A stretch of DNA of 64,000 nt. Origin: Rhynchopus euleeides (taxonomy: Eukaryota; Euglenozoa; Diplonemea; Diplonemida; Diplonemidae). Below are positions 43,041 through 52,932 of this stretch, piece by piece; the stretch's first letter is position 1, and every line of letters begins with the position of its first letter. The notes under the pieces are model-generated. The model made no database searches. It was given only the letters and a program-made list of their open reading frames with translations, and had not been told where the DNA came from. A program made the position numbers and the translations under genes. The stretch is taken from assembly GCA_963210315.1 (NCBI GenBank), contig OY723298.1, forward strand, positions 930,001-994,000. The letters are read 5' to 3'.

Positions 43041-44050
43041 TGTCGCGTGTGGTCGGAGCGTTGGTATGCACGTTTTTTGCGCTGGGTGTCAGTGGGTGAT
43101 TGGCTGTGCGACGTGCAGACCTGCTGGATTGGGTGCGGATTCAGGGGAGCCGCGGCGACACCTGGGGTGAGCGGCTGCGGTATGTTTGGGGCGGCATCGC
43201 TCTTCGACGCAGTAGTGTGCACCGACGCGCATCGGCGCTGTGTCTCGGCGCTGCCAGAGGCATTTTTGTGTTGGAGGTGCGCGATGGCTTCGGCCGCGGT
43301 ATCACCCGTGGCCTGCAGACTCACCACGAGGCACTCCTTCGCTCCCTTCTGCTTGTCCGTGCGCCCTTGTCTCTCCATGCCTGTCCGTTTGGGGTCCAGG
43401 TTGCAGACTTCCTTCCGGGATGAAGACAGTCTGCCAATTCCTGTCATTATTCCTGAGTGCCTGTCTTGTGGCAGCCAAGGGTTCTTTGCTCCTGTGTGTG
43501 TACATGTGCTTCGTATTCAGCATCCCTTGTTGTGTGAGTTCCAAGCTTGTCCTTCATTCCCTAATTGATTCTGGCAGGATGCGAATGGCAGAGCAAGATC
43601 GGTGAGTCATCTGCAGCCTGTGGACCCTGCCCCCCAACCTGCCCCAATCCCCCACCCGAAGCCGTGATCATCTGAACTCCGCATTGCCAGCCACCCCACC
43701 CCAGTGGCCACACACACAGACCAATGTGACCCCCAGCATACTGAGAGCAGGTTCCATGGAGGTCCTTCTGACAGGGAAGCGGTGACAAGGCCCCATTCGG
43801 GGGTGTGAATTCCATGTGGTGGGCCCTCCTCGCATCCGCTCGTCATGTGGGTGTGATTCCGGAGTCGTGTGTTCGGTTGCATCCCTGTCGGCCACCTCGG
43901 CGGCCCACATTTTCGGGTGAAAACCCCGATTTTGGCAGAGTCGGAGGTGTTCCGGGGGTGGTGGGGCCCCAAAACGGGAGAAAAATGCACCAATATTTTT
44001 GCCCAGAAAAAAGTTTGTGAGAAACGGCTGGAAAAATCACAGCTTGCCAC
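43041..44050. other. Unassigned DNA
   Basis: A frame at 43100-43423 encodes about 107 residues of mixed composition (for example LDWVRIQGSRGDTWGERL) overlapped by another frame at 43038-43568. Neither has a recognised domain or acceptor. It could be a gene remnant. Confidence 0.35.
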
Positions 44051-44053
44051 CCT

Positions 44054-44415
44054 CTATACCCGGTCGAAGCACTTCTGGAAGTCCAGGGCCAGCAGGTACA
44101 GCTGTTTGGAATCATCCAGGAGGGTCTCCTCAATCAGAGTCGTCAGTTCGATAAGGACATCCTCGCACCTATGCCCCTGGCGGAAGCCGTGCTGCGTGTC
44201 CAGGGCCCACGTCTCCTGCCACTTCATGATGTCGATGAGACGGCGGCACGCCCACAGGCGGTATACCGCACTGGTGACCGTGATAGGCCGGAGGTTCGTA
44301 GGCGAGAGGTCTTCCAGCAAGTCGGAGCCGCCGATGTCTTCCACCTGCATAGGGTGCTTCTCGAACAGCCCGTCGTACTCCCGTGCGAAAGGCGCGAACT
44401 CCGCACTTTAAGCAC
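44054..44415 (-). pseudogene. LINE-type reverse transcriptase fragment
   Basis: The minus-strand frame gives about 115 residues with clear non-LTR RT features: LSPTNLRPITVTSAVYRL, a QHGFRQGHRCEDVL segment and LYLLALDFQKCFDRV, the motif A region with its aspartate. It ends right after motif A and starts in mid-domain, so it is a short relic. It lies 550 bp upstream of the PFR start. Confidence 0.75.
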
Positions 44416-44689
44416 GCGTTAACTCCGCACGCGAACTCCGCAACTTCGTCGATCAGGAGGCGGCTGGATCAAACCTGCTCGTGGTCGTGCGCATTGCTGC
44501 TGTATTCTCCACATTTTTCCTGGGAATGCCGACGGTTTGCTGTCCTCCCGAGGCAGCTGGCAGGCAGCCTGCCCGTTGGATTCCTGCAGGGACCACCACC
44601 CTGCTCATGTCCAAAATCTGACAACTACTTTGAATTAAAGCTTCATTTTTATCTCTGCAGTTTTTGCTGAGGTGTCCCCCCCCCCCCCC

Positions 44690-44798
44690 TAGTCACAGGA
44701 ATGTTGACTTGCAGTCCGTAGAGTTCTTAGATTTACACACAACCCCCACCTCAGGTAGCGACAAGCTCCAACTTACTTTCTCCCACGGACTGCGCAAT
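44690..44798 (+). repeat. A-repeat fragment of the VIPER-like element upstream of PFR
   Basis: About 85-90% match to the 3' half of A1/A2 (4708-4816), from GTCACAGGAATGTTG to CCCACGGACTGCGCAA. It carries no other part of the element. It lies upstream of the PFR gene in the same orientation as A1 lies upstream of gag. Confidence 0.75.
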
Positions 44799-44920
44799 GG
44801 GGTCGCTCACCCGACACCAGCATCAGACCAGAGACGCTGGGGTTCGGTGCTCGGCGATCAACCCCCCCCCCCTCCGCCCCGTGTGTTCTCAGATTTTGCC
44901 CCGCACATACCATACACGCA

Positions 44921-44960
44921 CACCTCCTCAGGTGCTGGCCCATATCTGGTCAGTCACAAG
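44921..44960 (+). promoter_or_regulatory. Candidate trans-splice acceptors of PFR
   Basis: CACACCTCCTCAG (AG 44930-44931) and CTGGTCAG (AG 44952-44953) precede the ATG at 44961. The first has the better pyrimidine run. An earlier one, GTTCTCAG, lies at 44891-44892. Only mRNA 5' ends would show which is used. Confidence 0.5.
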
Positions 44961-47315
44961 ATGTCTCGCCTCTCACGCGAGAAAGAGGCGATACAGAAGG
45001 CGGAAAGTGTTGACCTCGCGTGGCACATGGCGAAGGATGTCAACTCGGAGGCTCCGAAGGGGGCTGCCTGTGACTACCAGAATATTCTTCCTGCAGATTC
45101 CAGTGCGGCGAACAAGATCGACACGTCGAGCATGGAGGTTGGAGAACTTCACCAGACACGTTACGAGAAACTTCCAGAAACGGTGCCAGTCGTGCAGCAG
45201 GCCAGGATAAACGGCAAAGATGTCACCTACTACAACACCGAGCAGAGCAACCAGAATCTCCTCTTGAAGGCATCTGTTGCCGAAAATGAAGAGCTGATGA
45301 CTACAATGTACGAGCTCCAAGCTGAACAGGTGGGTAACTCCAGGGAGCTCCTCATGAAACGCTCGAAGGCCTGTAGCGATCGACTCCGCGAGTTTGACGA
45401 GGGGTTCCGCTGGCCGGAGCCGAGCGGGCTCACCCCTGTGCATCTTGTCTCAAACCTGCCACTCCGGATTTCCATGGATAAATTCCAGCTGTTCGGCGAG
45501 GTCACACAGCCTTCGCTTGTCCCTATCCAGAGCTTTCTTGTCGACAGCCTCGAAGAGCGTGTGACGCCTGCACGGAAGCAATCGATTGAGGGCCCCGTCA
45601 ACGACGTCCTTTTTGGCTATCTTCAGGATCTCGACCAGTCCTGCCCAGGTGTGCACAGAATGTGGGAGATCCTCCTCCGTCACTCCGATCTGGTGCACAC
45701 GGATGTGCTGCAGTACATCAAAGGAGAGCTCGCGGTGAGCGGAGAGAAGCTGAAGGGGCTGCTCAACGACTACGACAGGTTTGAGCAGGAGCAGAACGAT
45801 GCCACACAGAGGGATGATATGCAGGCTGCGGACACAGCACACAAGAACTGCGTCGCCACGCTGGAGAAGGTCATCTCGATTATCAGGTCTCGCCTTTCGC
45901 AGATCTCGATGGGTTCGTCCGACACCGGGACCTTCCAAGGGAAGTATCTGCAGAACACAGATGAGGCACGCACCATGATTGGAGATCTGCGGAAAGAGAA
46001 GGAAACCCTCCGCACCGATCTCATCGCAGACCTCGACAAGCTGACCACATTCGGTGAGGATGCTGCGAAGGCAAATGCAGAGCTGACCAAGCGGCACGAC
46101 GACGCCACCAACCACAGCAATGCGCTGCTCTCCCGCCTGACGAAGGAGCAGGATGACCTGTGGCTGCAGATCGAGGAGCTGGTGCAGTCCGCAACAACCC
46201 TCGGAGAGCGGAAGGCCCAGGAGGTGACGAACCACTTGCGGAAGACGGAGGAGGAGGAGAAGCGCAAGCGCGAATATGTTGAGTTCAGCGAGGTCTACTC
46301 AGAGCACAGCAGGCGTATCCAGAATCTCATCAAAAATACCGACACTGCGCTGAACCTCCTTGATGCCACGGAGGACTACATCAACAAATGCTGCGAGATT
46401 ATTGACATCAAAGATGTTGCGGACGAGCTGCAGGATATCAAACTGTCGGAGTTGAACCGCTATCTCTCTGTCTTCCGGAAGTTTTGCTTGAAAATTGGTG
46501 ACCTCATCGTGCGGAGGAAGGGGCGACTGAGCGGGATACAGCGTCTGAAGCGAAATGCTGAGGCTCAACTCGCCTTATGCACTGAAACCCTCGACCCAAA
46601 CAAGCACAAATACAAGAATGAGATTGGGCAGTTCAACGTCGCAGAGGTTGAGGTGAAGGAGCATGTCGCGGATTTGCTGCAGCGCCTGGCGCAGCAGGAG
46701 CAGGACTTCGAGCCTTCAGAGGAGCTCCTGGAGGAGATGGGTGTCGACTTCACCCCGCCCAAGCTCGAGCACCGCGAGATGGAGGCTGGGAAGCGGAAAC
46801 ACCTGCTGCAGATCACAAAGGACATTGTCGGGAAGGAGCAGGATGAGGTCGACAAGGAGGCAACCGATCTGCGGAAGCTCCACACCGACACCGCCCTGGG
46901 CAAGGAGGTGGCGGAGCGCAAGAGGGAGACGAAGAAGAAGCTGGGGGGGACCTCTCCGAACACCGCGGCGTCCAGCGTCCCTCAAACGCCTGCCCTCCCG
47001 TGCACCCTGGAAGGGCGAGACGAAATGCTGTCGGACGCGCTCTCCCCCTTGTCCGTATCGACAGCGAACAGCCAGGATTGTGGACAACCCCAGCAGCAGG
47101 CAGCGAGTCCTCCAGAGGCCAACCCTGCACCAGCTGTTCCTGCCGAGGAGGAGGATGCGGAAGTTGCTGCAGATGCTCCGGAGGCTTGCAACACAGCTGT
47201 GCCTGAAGGTGAGGTGCCCAGCACTGACCCTGCCCCGGCTTCTCCCGAAGCAGCTGTGGGGAAGGCTGCACCTGTGCCTGACAACGCGCCTGAGGGCAGC
47301 ACGGTGCAGGAGTGA
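44961..47315 (+). CDS. Paraflagellar rod protein
   Basis: A 784-residue protein without introns. Residues about 370-650 show the paraflagellar rod family pattern: long helices with LLSRLTKEQDDLWLQIEEL, EEEEKRKREYVEFSEVYSEH, LSVFRKFCLKIGDLIVRRKG, ALCTETLDPNKHKY and GVDFTPPKLEHREMEAGKR. The order matches kinetoplastid PFR1/PFR2, which are about 590-600 residues and build the lattice beside the axoneme. Here there is a longer N-terminal region and a Pro/Ala/Glu-rich tail (about 660-784), so it may be a minor PFR component rather than the PFR1/2 counterpart. I chose ATG 44961 because acceptor-like AGs at 44930-44931 and 44952-44953 lie just upstream; the frame is open further 5' but low-complexity. 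First gene of the plus-strand cluster. Confidence 0.88.
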   Translation: MSRLSREKEAIQKAESVDLAWHMAKDVNSEAPKGAACDYQNILPADSSAANKIDTSSMEVGELHQTRYEKLPETVPVVQQARINGKDVTYYNTEQSNQNLLLKASVAENEELMTTMYELQAEQVGNSRELLMKRSKACSDRLREFDEGFRWPEPSGLTPVHLVSNLPLRISMDKFQLFGEVTQPSLVPIQSFLVDSLEERVTPARKQSIEGPVNDVLFGYLQDLDQSCPGVHRMWEILLRHSDLVHTDVLQYIKGELAVSGEKLKGLLNDYDRFEQEQNDATQRDDMQAADTAHKNCVATLEKVISIIRSRLSQISMGSSDTGTFQGKYLQNTDEARTMIGDLRKEKETLRTDLIADLDKLTTFGEDAAKANAELTKRHDDATNHSNALLSRLTKEQDDLWLQIEELVQSATTLGERKAQEVTNHLRKTEEEEKRKREYVEFSEVYSEHSRRIQNLIKNTDTALNLLDATEDYINKCCEIIDIKDVADELQDIKLSELNRYLSVFRKFCLKIGDLIVRRKGRLSGIQRLKRNAEAQLALCTETLDPNKHKYKNEIGQFNVAEVEVKEHVADLLQRLAQQEQDFEPSEELLEEMGVDFTPPKLEHREMEAGKRKHLLQITKDIVGKEQDEVDKEATDLRKLHTDTALGKEVAERKRETKKKLGGTSPNTAASSVPQTPALPCTLEGRDEMLSDALSPLSVSTANSQDCGQPQQQAASPPEANPAPAVPAEEEDAEVAADAPEACNTAVPEGEVPSTDPAPASPEAAVGKAAPVPDNAPEGSTVQE

Positions 47316-49485
47316 GGAAGCGTATGACGCAACGGGATTTCAGGGGGTGGGGGGGGGTTCCAGCAGTGTCAGGCTCGTGAGACAGGGATGGGGAGGGGTA
47401 TGTGTGCTGTGTTTTGTTCTTCCATTCACAAGGTGCGCCCGTGTCTTTCAGGTGTCCCTTATGTATTTTGATGCGCATGGCACGCCCCCCCCCCCCCCCC
47501 CCTCCCTGTTACCTTTACTCATCCCCCCAAGCCACCCCCCTCCCCCCAAGCGCAACAAGTCCCCTAGGTCCCTATGGCATGCCCTGCCCACCCCTCTTCC
47601 CCCTGCTATAGTTCTGCCGCAAGGATGTGTCTTTCCAGGATATCCCAGCGTGTTATGATTTTTTGTGGGCTGCTCTGCTGGCGGGAGGGGGGGGGGGAAG
47701 GGAGTCGCAGGTGTGGCATCCGCATTGGGGCGTGATCAAATTACGAAGAAGTGTAGCGATATTTTCAGTCGAACGGCTGTGCTTGCCCTACCAAGCAGCT
47801 CCAGCCCAGAGGCAGTTCCCTCAACACGTACAAGGGGGGAACTCTGGAGTGCATCGTGTCCACAGTGCTGCACTCGATACTCTGGTGGGGGGGGGGATGG
47901 AGAGTTGCTCTCGCAAACCCGCAAACCCGTCTGACACTATACTGCGAAGATCCCCCTGGCACAGGGTGCTGAGAGACTTGCTTTTTGCTTTTACTGCTTC
48001 CTCGACAACCAACTCCCACCCCCTTTCTCCCCACGTGTTGCTTCACTCTCGACGATCAAACCCCCTTTCTCCCCACGTGTATTTTTATGTTGTGGATCAA
48101 CCACTCCCCCGCGCATTTATTTTGACTCTTCGCAAGTGAGGCACGCTGATTTGACACACCCTGAATCAGTTTGGCAGGGAGAGACGGCGGAGGGGGAGGG
48201 GAGCGTGAGACCCTGCATCTATCCAACGCCACGAAGGAGGTCTTGAACAGCAACCACTGAGGAGTGGTGCACAACAGCCCATCGCACTCCCAGGAGATAC
48301 CAGGTAGGATGGGTGAACAGCTGTGTGTGTGGATGGAGAGGATTTGGCTGTTGCATTGAGGCATGAGTTGTTCATTGTGGGTGTGTCGGCGCTGCTGTGC
48401 TCAGGTCAGGTGCCTCTCGAAAGGGTGTGCTGACCCCCTCCCACACCCACCCCAACCCCTTACAAAGAAAAATAGTAAAGAAACTGCATGCGGGTTTTGT
48501 GTGCGCAGATCTGAAGGAGAAACAAAAAGAAGATGATCGAAATGGCCTTCTGTCTATCGCGGGAAAGCCTCTTCCCCCCCCCCCCCCCCACAATCACGCC
48601 TTTCCCGCGTGTTGGTTTTGATGTTCTGCCGAGAGGGGGTATTTTTGATTGCGTTGACATACCCCCTGTGCTGTGGACAGAACCTGGTGTAGTATCACAG
48701 CCAGCAGAAGATGCAGCGGCAGGCCATCCTGTTTATCAACAGGCGAACCCGTCTCTGCTACAGTTCCCGACGGCCCCTCTGTGATCCCCCCCCTCCCCCC
48801 CTCGACCCAGCGAGCACTAGATCTCGGACACCACCCTGCATAACGAGTGAAGCTCTGTGTTTCACCGTTTTTCTACGTCACGCTACATCCCCTCCTTCCT
48901 TCTCTTTCACCACACTCCATTCCTGGCGGTGGTGAGCGAGCACGGCATGGGGTATCGTCCGTGTGTCTGTATGTCGAGGTCACTTTCGTCGCAAGCTTTC
49001 GTGAGTGGAGGTGGGGGTGCGGGGGGGGGGGTGACACTCTCTTGCACGTATAGTTTTTTTTGCCGATGGCTGAGCTGGTGGAGCTTCCCCGACCCCCCCC
49101 CTTTCTCCCCACCGCCCCCTCCCCCTTCCGCCCCCGCCCCTGCCCCTCTCCAAGACCCACCCGCATCTGACTTGTTCACTGCGTCGTCCCCCATCACCTC
49201 CACACCACACATTGGCCTGATGTATGTTTGTCATCATGGGCCCTCCCACACCGTGCATTTTTTGCGGGCATCGCCATGAGAAATCTCACCAGCCAAATCG
49301 ATTCTCACACAAAACGCTGCTATATTCAAGCTTCTTTACACCAACGATTGTACTGAAGGTAGGTGTGTAGCGTAGAGAGTTCTGCTGGCGGGGACCACTT
49401 CCCCGACGATGGGAGAATGTTTGCAGGTCATGTTGTCCTGTCCGGTAAGCCTGGCGTCACATGCACACACACTCCTTTCCGCACA
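47316..49485 (+). other. Intergenic region PFR to gamma-CA
   Basis: 2.2 kb of C-rich DNA with no supported gene. Short frames at 48533-48935 encode fewer than 85 residues without a domain. The notable item is a 38-bp motif at 48815-48852 shared with the region upstream of Alba. Long C-tracts at 47485-47502, 48576-48590 and 49024-49031 may be processing-related. Confidence 0.6.
48815..48852 (+). promoter_or_regulatory. Conserved 38-bp intergenic motif, copy 1
   Basis: The sequence CACTAGATCTCGGACAC plus 21 further bases recurs at 60962-60999 with one mismatch. Both copies follow a C/T-rich stretch and GAGCAC, and both lie 0.5-0.65 kb before a host gene on the same strand. The role is unknown. 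Possibilities are a transcription or RNA-processing signal or a small RNA. Confidence 0.5.
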
Positions 49486-49500
49486 GTAGCTCTAGGTAGG
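49476..49500 (+). promoter_or_regulatory. Trans-splice acceptor of gamma-CA
   Basis: ACTCCTTTCCGCACAG with AG at 49485-49486 leaves a 14-base 5' UTR before the ATG at 49501. This is a typical spliced-leader addition site and supports the chosen start. Confidence 0.6.
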
Positions 49501-50103
49501 ATGCAGACTAATGCAGGGAAGGCGGTGAGGTTTGCGTCGATTGCACGGCGGAACATTTCTTACAAGTTGGGGGACAAGACCCCGGTTGTTGAGGAGGGCG
49601 TGTACATTGCACCGAATGCCGCTGTTATTGGGGATGTGGTGCTGAAGCGCAACAGCAGCGTGTGGTTCAACGCCACTATCCGTGGGGACTCGGACCGCAT
49701 TACCATCGGGGAATCCACCAACATTCAGGATGGGTCTGTTGTGCACGCTGACGCGGGTGCGCCTACAGTCATCGGTGACAACGTGACAGTGGGGCACATG
49801 GCGATGATCCACGGCTGCACCATCGGCGATGGCTGCCTCATTGGCATCGGTGCTGTGATCCTCAACCGGTCTGTCATCGGGGAGAACTGCCTCGTTGGTG
49901 CCAACGCCTTCATCCCTGAGGGGAAGGCCTTCCCGCCCAATTCGCTCATCCTGGGGTCGCCGGCGAAGGCCGTGAAGCAGGTTTCTGAGAAGCAACTGCA
50001 GGGGCTGAAGTGGTCTGCAATCCACTACGCCAAGAACGGCCACCGCTTTGCGAAGGAACTTGAGCCGGTTGAAACTGACCACGATGGGAAGGCTGCCAAG
50101 TAA
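49501..50103 (+). CDS. Gamma-type carbonic anhydrase
   Basis: A 200-residue protein of the left-handed beta-helix gamma-CA family. The hexapeptide-like turns run from about residue 30 to 160 (PNAAVIGDVVL, RITIGESTNI, TVIGDNVTVG, SVIGENCLVG, SLILGSPAK). The three metal ligands of the family are in place: His82 in VVHAD, His99 in VGH and His104 in IHG. The C-terminal helix (EKQLQGLKWSAIHYAKNGH) closes the trimer. In plants and many protists such proteins sit on the matrix arm of mitochondrial complex I, and some are catalytic. The short basic N-terminus (KAVRFASIARRN) could act in mitochondrial import, but is not a strong presequence. No introns. Between PFR and the BILBO1-like gene on the same strand. 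Confidence 0.92.
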   Translation: MQTNAGKAVRFASIARRNISYKLGDKTPVVEEGVYIAPNAAVIGDVVLKRNSSVWFNATIRGDSDRITIGESTNIQDGSVVHADAGAPTVIGDNVTVGHMAMIHGCTIGDGCLIGIGAVILNRSVIGENCLVGANAFIPEGKAFPPNSLILGSPAKAVKQVSEKQLQGLKWSAIHYAKNGHRFAKELEPVETDHDGKAAK

Positions 50104-50567
50104 GTGCTGGTGGTCGTGCATCTCACACCATACCATGTCCAATAGACCAAACAGGAGCTGAACTAACATGGTGTTAAATGTTTAGCTGTTTGTTTGTTCA
50201 AACTTTGAAAACGTGCCCGTAGAGATGGGCGTGAATGGGAGGAACTATGCCATCTCCTCGCGATATAGACCCAACGTTGCCACGTCCCAGTGTCTTTCCG
50301 TATGATGTGTCTCGGGAGTGATGTGCCTGCAGTATGCGGCATACCTTTTTGGTGGAAAGCTGGACGGAAAAGGAATAATACCACTGCGATGTGCCAGGTT
50401 GTCCCTCCATGCCCAGGCGCCCCCCTCCCAGACTTGCCCCCACTGTTCTTTTGGGGAGCGCCATGCCAACCTCCAGCCTTACACACACACACGCCGCCAC
50501 ATCCCACCCAACTCACCCCCCCCCCCCCCGCCAACAGAGGAGCCCTGTCCGGCTATTACACAGTACC
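50104..50567 (+). other. Intergenic region gamma-CA to BILBO1-like
   Basis: 464 bp, so the two genes are close, as in a polycistronic array. The last 50 bases hold a C-tract followed by two AGs (CGCCAACAG, 50536-50537, and CTATTACACAG, 50562-50563). Either could take the spliced leader of the next gene. Confidence 0.6.
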
Positions 50568-52932
50568 ATGTTCACCATTCTGGTTGCGGTGGATTTCCAC
50601 CAGAAATGCAACTTTGAGTTCAACTTCCCTGCGGTGCCGACAATCACAGAGCTGCGTGACAGGCTTGAGACGGTGCTGAGCACAGAGGCTGCGCTGCGCC
50701 GCCCCCCAGGCGTGCCGGTGACGGCCTTCTCTATCCACAGGATCCAGGTGTTTGACGAGCGCATGGAAATGTGGGTGGACCTCGTGTCCAGCAGCCAGCT
50801 TGCCGACTACTGCCAGATCTATGTCTTCCAGCGCGAGAGCCCCTGGCACAAGGATGCACCGGGGCGGATCCCCCCGCCTGTGCGCCCCTCGCAGCCGCTG
50901 TCGGGCTACCACTCCCCCATGTCGCACTCCCCGCACCAGGTGTCGCCCATCGCGGCGCCGCTGATGAGCTCGGAGTCCGTGCCCCGCCACAACTACGGCA
51001 TGACTCCGGGTATGCCTGGGTCTGGCGGCGGCTTCGGGGGGTTCAGCGGGGTCGGGTCTGCGCCTGGCTCTGTGGGGCCCGCGCTTGCCTCATCGCCCCC
51101 TGTCGTGGTGGAGTCGTCGCGCGTGTCGCCGCAGCGGTCGCACCCTGCGCCGCCCCCGCAAATCGACCCGATGGAGATTGCGCCCGAGCTGATCACCCAC
51201 GCCGAGAAGGTGCGCGTTGTGTACGACGAGCTGGACTTCCGCAAGCAGCGTGCCGTGTCGTTTGACGACTGGAACAGTGTTTTCACGAAGCTGCGCATCA
51301 GCCAGCCGGAGGGCCCCTTCAGCCTGGAGACGACACAGGACCTGTTCCACCAGAAGGCAGACCGGAACCAGGACGGGTTCGTCTCCTTCACGGAGTTCCA
51401 GATGTTCGCGGAGATGTACCCCAAGCTGCTGGACTCGCTCTACTTCCGCTGCAGGGACCAGGTCCACCACGACTCGCGTGCTGCCAACATGGATGCGGCA
51501 GAGCAGCTGCAGGCTGACCTGGAGCGTCGCCGCGACGATGCGGAGGGCGAGTGGCATGAGGCTGAGAGCACGGTGCTCGCAGCACAGCAGAAGGAGGACA
51601 TCAGCCAGTCCGCTGTGGATGCCGCACGCGAGCATGAGAAGGACGCAAGGTATGACCTGCCGTTGGGCTGTGCTGCTGCACTGTTCGAGAGCTCCCTCTT
51701 GGGTGGGGGGAGGGGGGGGGGGTACAAATGTGCCGCACAACAATGTTCTCTTCCCTCTGCACACAAGTCTGCTACCTCTGCCACGCCACCCACCTCACAG
51801 GGCTGCGAAGGACGATGCGCATGCGCAGACGGAGGAGGTGCGCGTCAGGTTGCGCGAGGCGCAGGGGGACCGTGACCGTGTTAAGGAGCAGGTGCGGCAG
51901 CGTGACTCGCATCTCCGCACTGCCCAGCGCTCTGTGGACACCGCGATGAAGAAGCACAAGAACCAGGAGAATGAGCTGGACAAGGCACGCAAGGAGCTTG
52001 AGCGCCTGCAGCGCCTTGTGGAGCAGCAGATGCGCGAGGTGGAGCGCCAGGAGGGCCTTGTTGACGACGCTGCTAAGTCCATCGACGTGGCACACGAGTC
52101 TGTGACGGAGCAGGAGTCTGCGAAGAACGAGGTGGAGGGGATCCTGCAGGGTGCGCAGGAGAAAGTCCAGGGTGTGGAGGACGAGCTGCGTGGTGCCCTC
52201 GACCACGAGAACCAGCTGGGGCAGGCACACCGCGACGCTGTCAAGGAGGTCAACCAGATGCAGGGGCAGAAGGCACAGGAGGAGCAAGACCTCACCAAGG
52301 CTAAGTATGTCGCTGCACCACCAGGGGTCATGTCACGTGACCTGGCCATGCTGGGAGGGGGGGTTCTTTTTTGGTACCTAGGGTACCCGAATGTCACCCC
52401 CCCCCTCGGCCTCCGCTTGGGGGGTACCATTCTCCAAGGGCCACCCTGTACAGAGGGGGGTGACATTCTTCAACGGTTGCCCTGTGTAGCGGCTGGGAAG
52501 AATGTCACCCCCCCTCGGCCCTGGGTCCTCGAGGGGGGTGACATTCTCTCGGGGTACCCTAGGTAACTCCGTTTTCCAATCAAGATCACCATACTTCTAC
52601 TGTGATCAATGCACTGCCAATCAACACCACACCACAGGGCTAAGGAGGCACAGAAGAAGGCACAGTACGACCGTGCCATGAAGGCCTTGGAGGAACATGA
52701 GAAGGTGCTGGAGGCTCTGCGAGCAAAGGACAGGGACCTGCAGGACCGCCGCCACCAGGAGGAGCTCAAAGAGAACGAGATTCTGGAGGCCGAGGTGCGG
52801 CTGCGAGAGCAGCGCGAGAGCATGGAGCAGAAGGAAGCAGCACTGCGCACGGCACACCAGGACTTCACGAATGAGGCAGGGCGAGGGGCGTCGCCCGTCC
52901 GAGGCACCTACCACTCGAACCTTTCGGCATGA
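50568..52932 (+). CDS. BILBO1-like flagellar pocket collar protein, three exons
   Basis: Exons 50568-51649, 51801-52304 and 52638-52932 join in frame to 626 residues; trypanosome BILBO1 is 587. Layout is that of BILBO1. An N-terminal globular domain (about 1-105; FEFNFPAVPTITELRDRLE, EMWVDLVSSSQLADYCQIYV, ending SPWHKDAPGRIPPP) is followed by a Pro/Ser/Gly linker. Next come an EF-hand remnant (about 218-235, DELDFRKQRAVSFDDW, missing calcium ligands), a canonical EF-hand (about 264-276, DRNQDGFVSFTE) and a coiled coil (about 300-605). BILBO1 polymerises through this coiled coil to form the collar around the flagellum exit. Introns have GTATGA...ACAG and GTATGT...ACAG ends and are both phase 2. 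The second intron hosts a MITE. The start is the first ATG after the acceptors. Confidence 0.85.
51650..51800 (+). other. Intron 1 of BILBO1-like
   Basis: 151 bases, GTATGACCTG at the 5' end and CACCTCACAG at the 3' end. It splits an arginine codon after its second base; joining gives KDAR-AAKDD within the coiled coil. Translation without splicing leaves the heptad pattern and enters Gly/Cys-rich sequence, which supports the intron. Confidence 0.85.
52305..52637 (+). other. Intron 2 of BILBO1-like
   Basis: 333 bases, from GTATGTCGCT to CACCACACCACAG. The exon join reads LTKAK-AKEAQ, keeping the coiled coil. The MITE at 52375-52565 makes up most of the length, so the ancestral intron was about 140 bases, like its neighbour. 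Confidence 0.85.
52375..52565. mobile_element. MITE inside intron 2 of BILBO1-like
   Basis: The ends TACCTAGGGTACCC and GGGTACCCTAGGTA are reverse complements, followed inward by AATGTCACCCCCCCT in both arms. A second inverted pair of the GGGGGTGACATTCTTC motif lies inside. The whole can fold into a long hairpin. Because the ends contain GGTACC palindromes the exact target duplication is unclear (TA possible). Confidence 0.8.

Noticed and set aside
42350..43100. CRISPR-like array of 51-bp units
   Set aside because: The units are contiguous variants without unique spacers and the window is eukaryotic. It is a minisatellite.
48533..48935. Small gene between PFR and gamma-CA
   Set aside because: Frames of fewer than 85 residues overlap in different phases, with Pro-rich and C-tract-derived parts. 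Acceptor-like AGs are present but no recognised protein.
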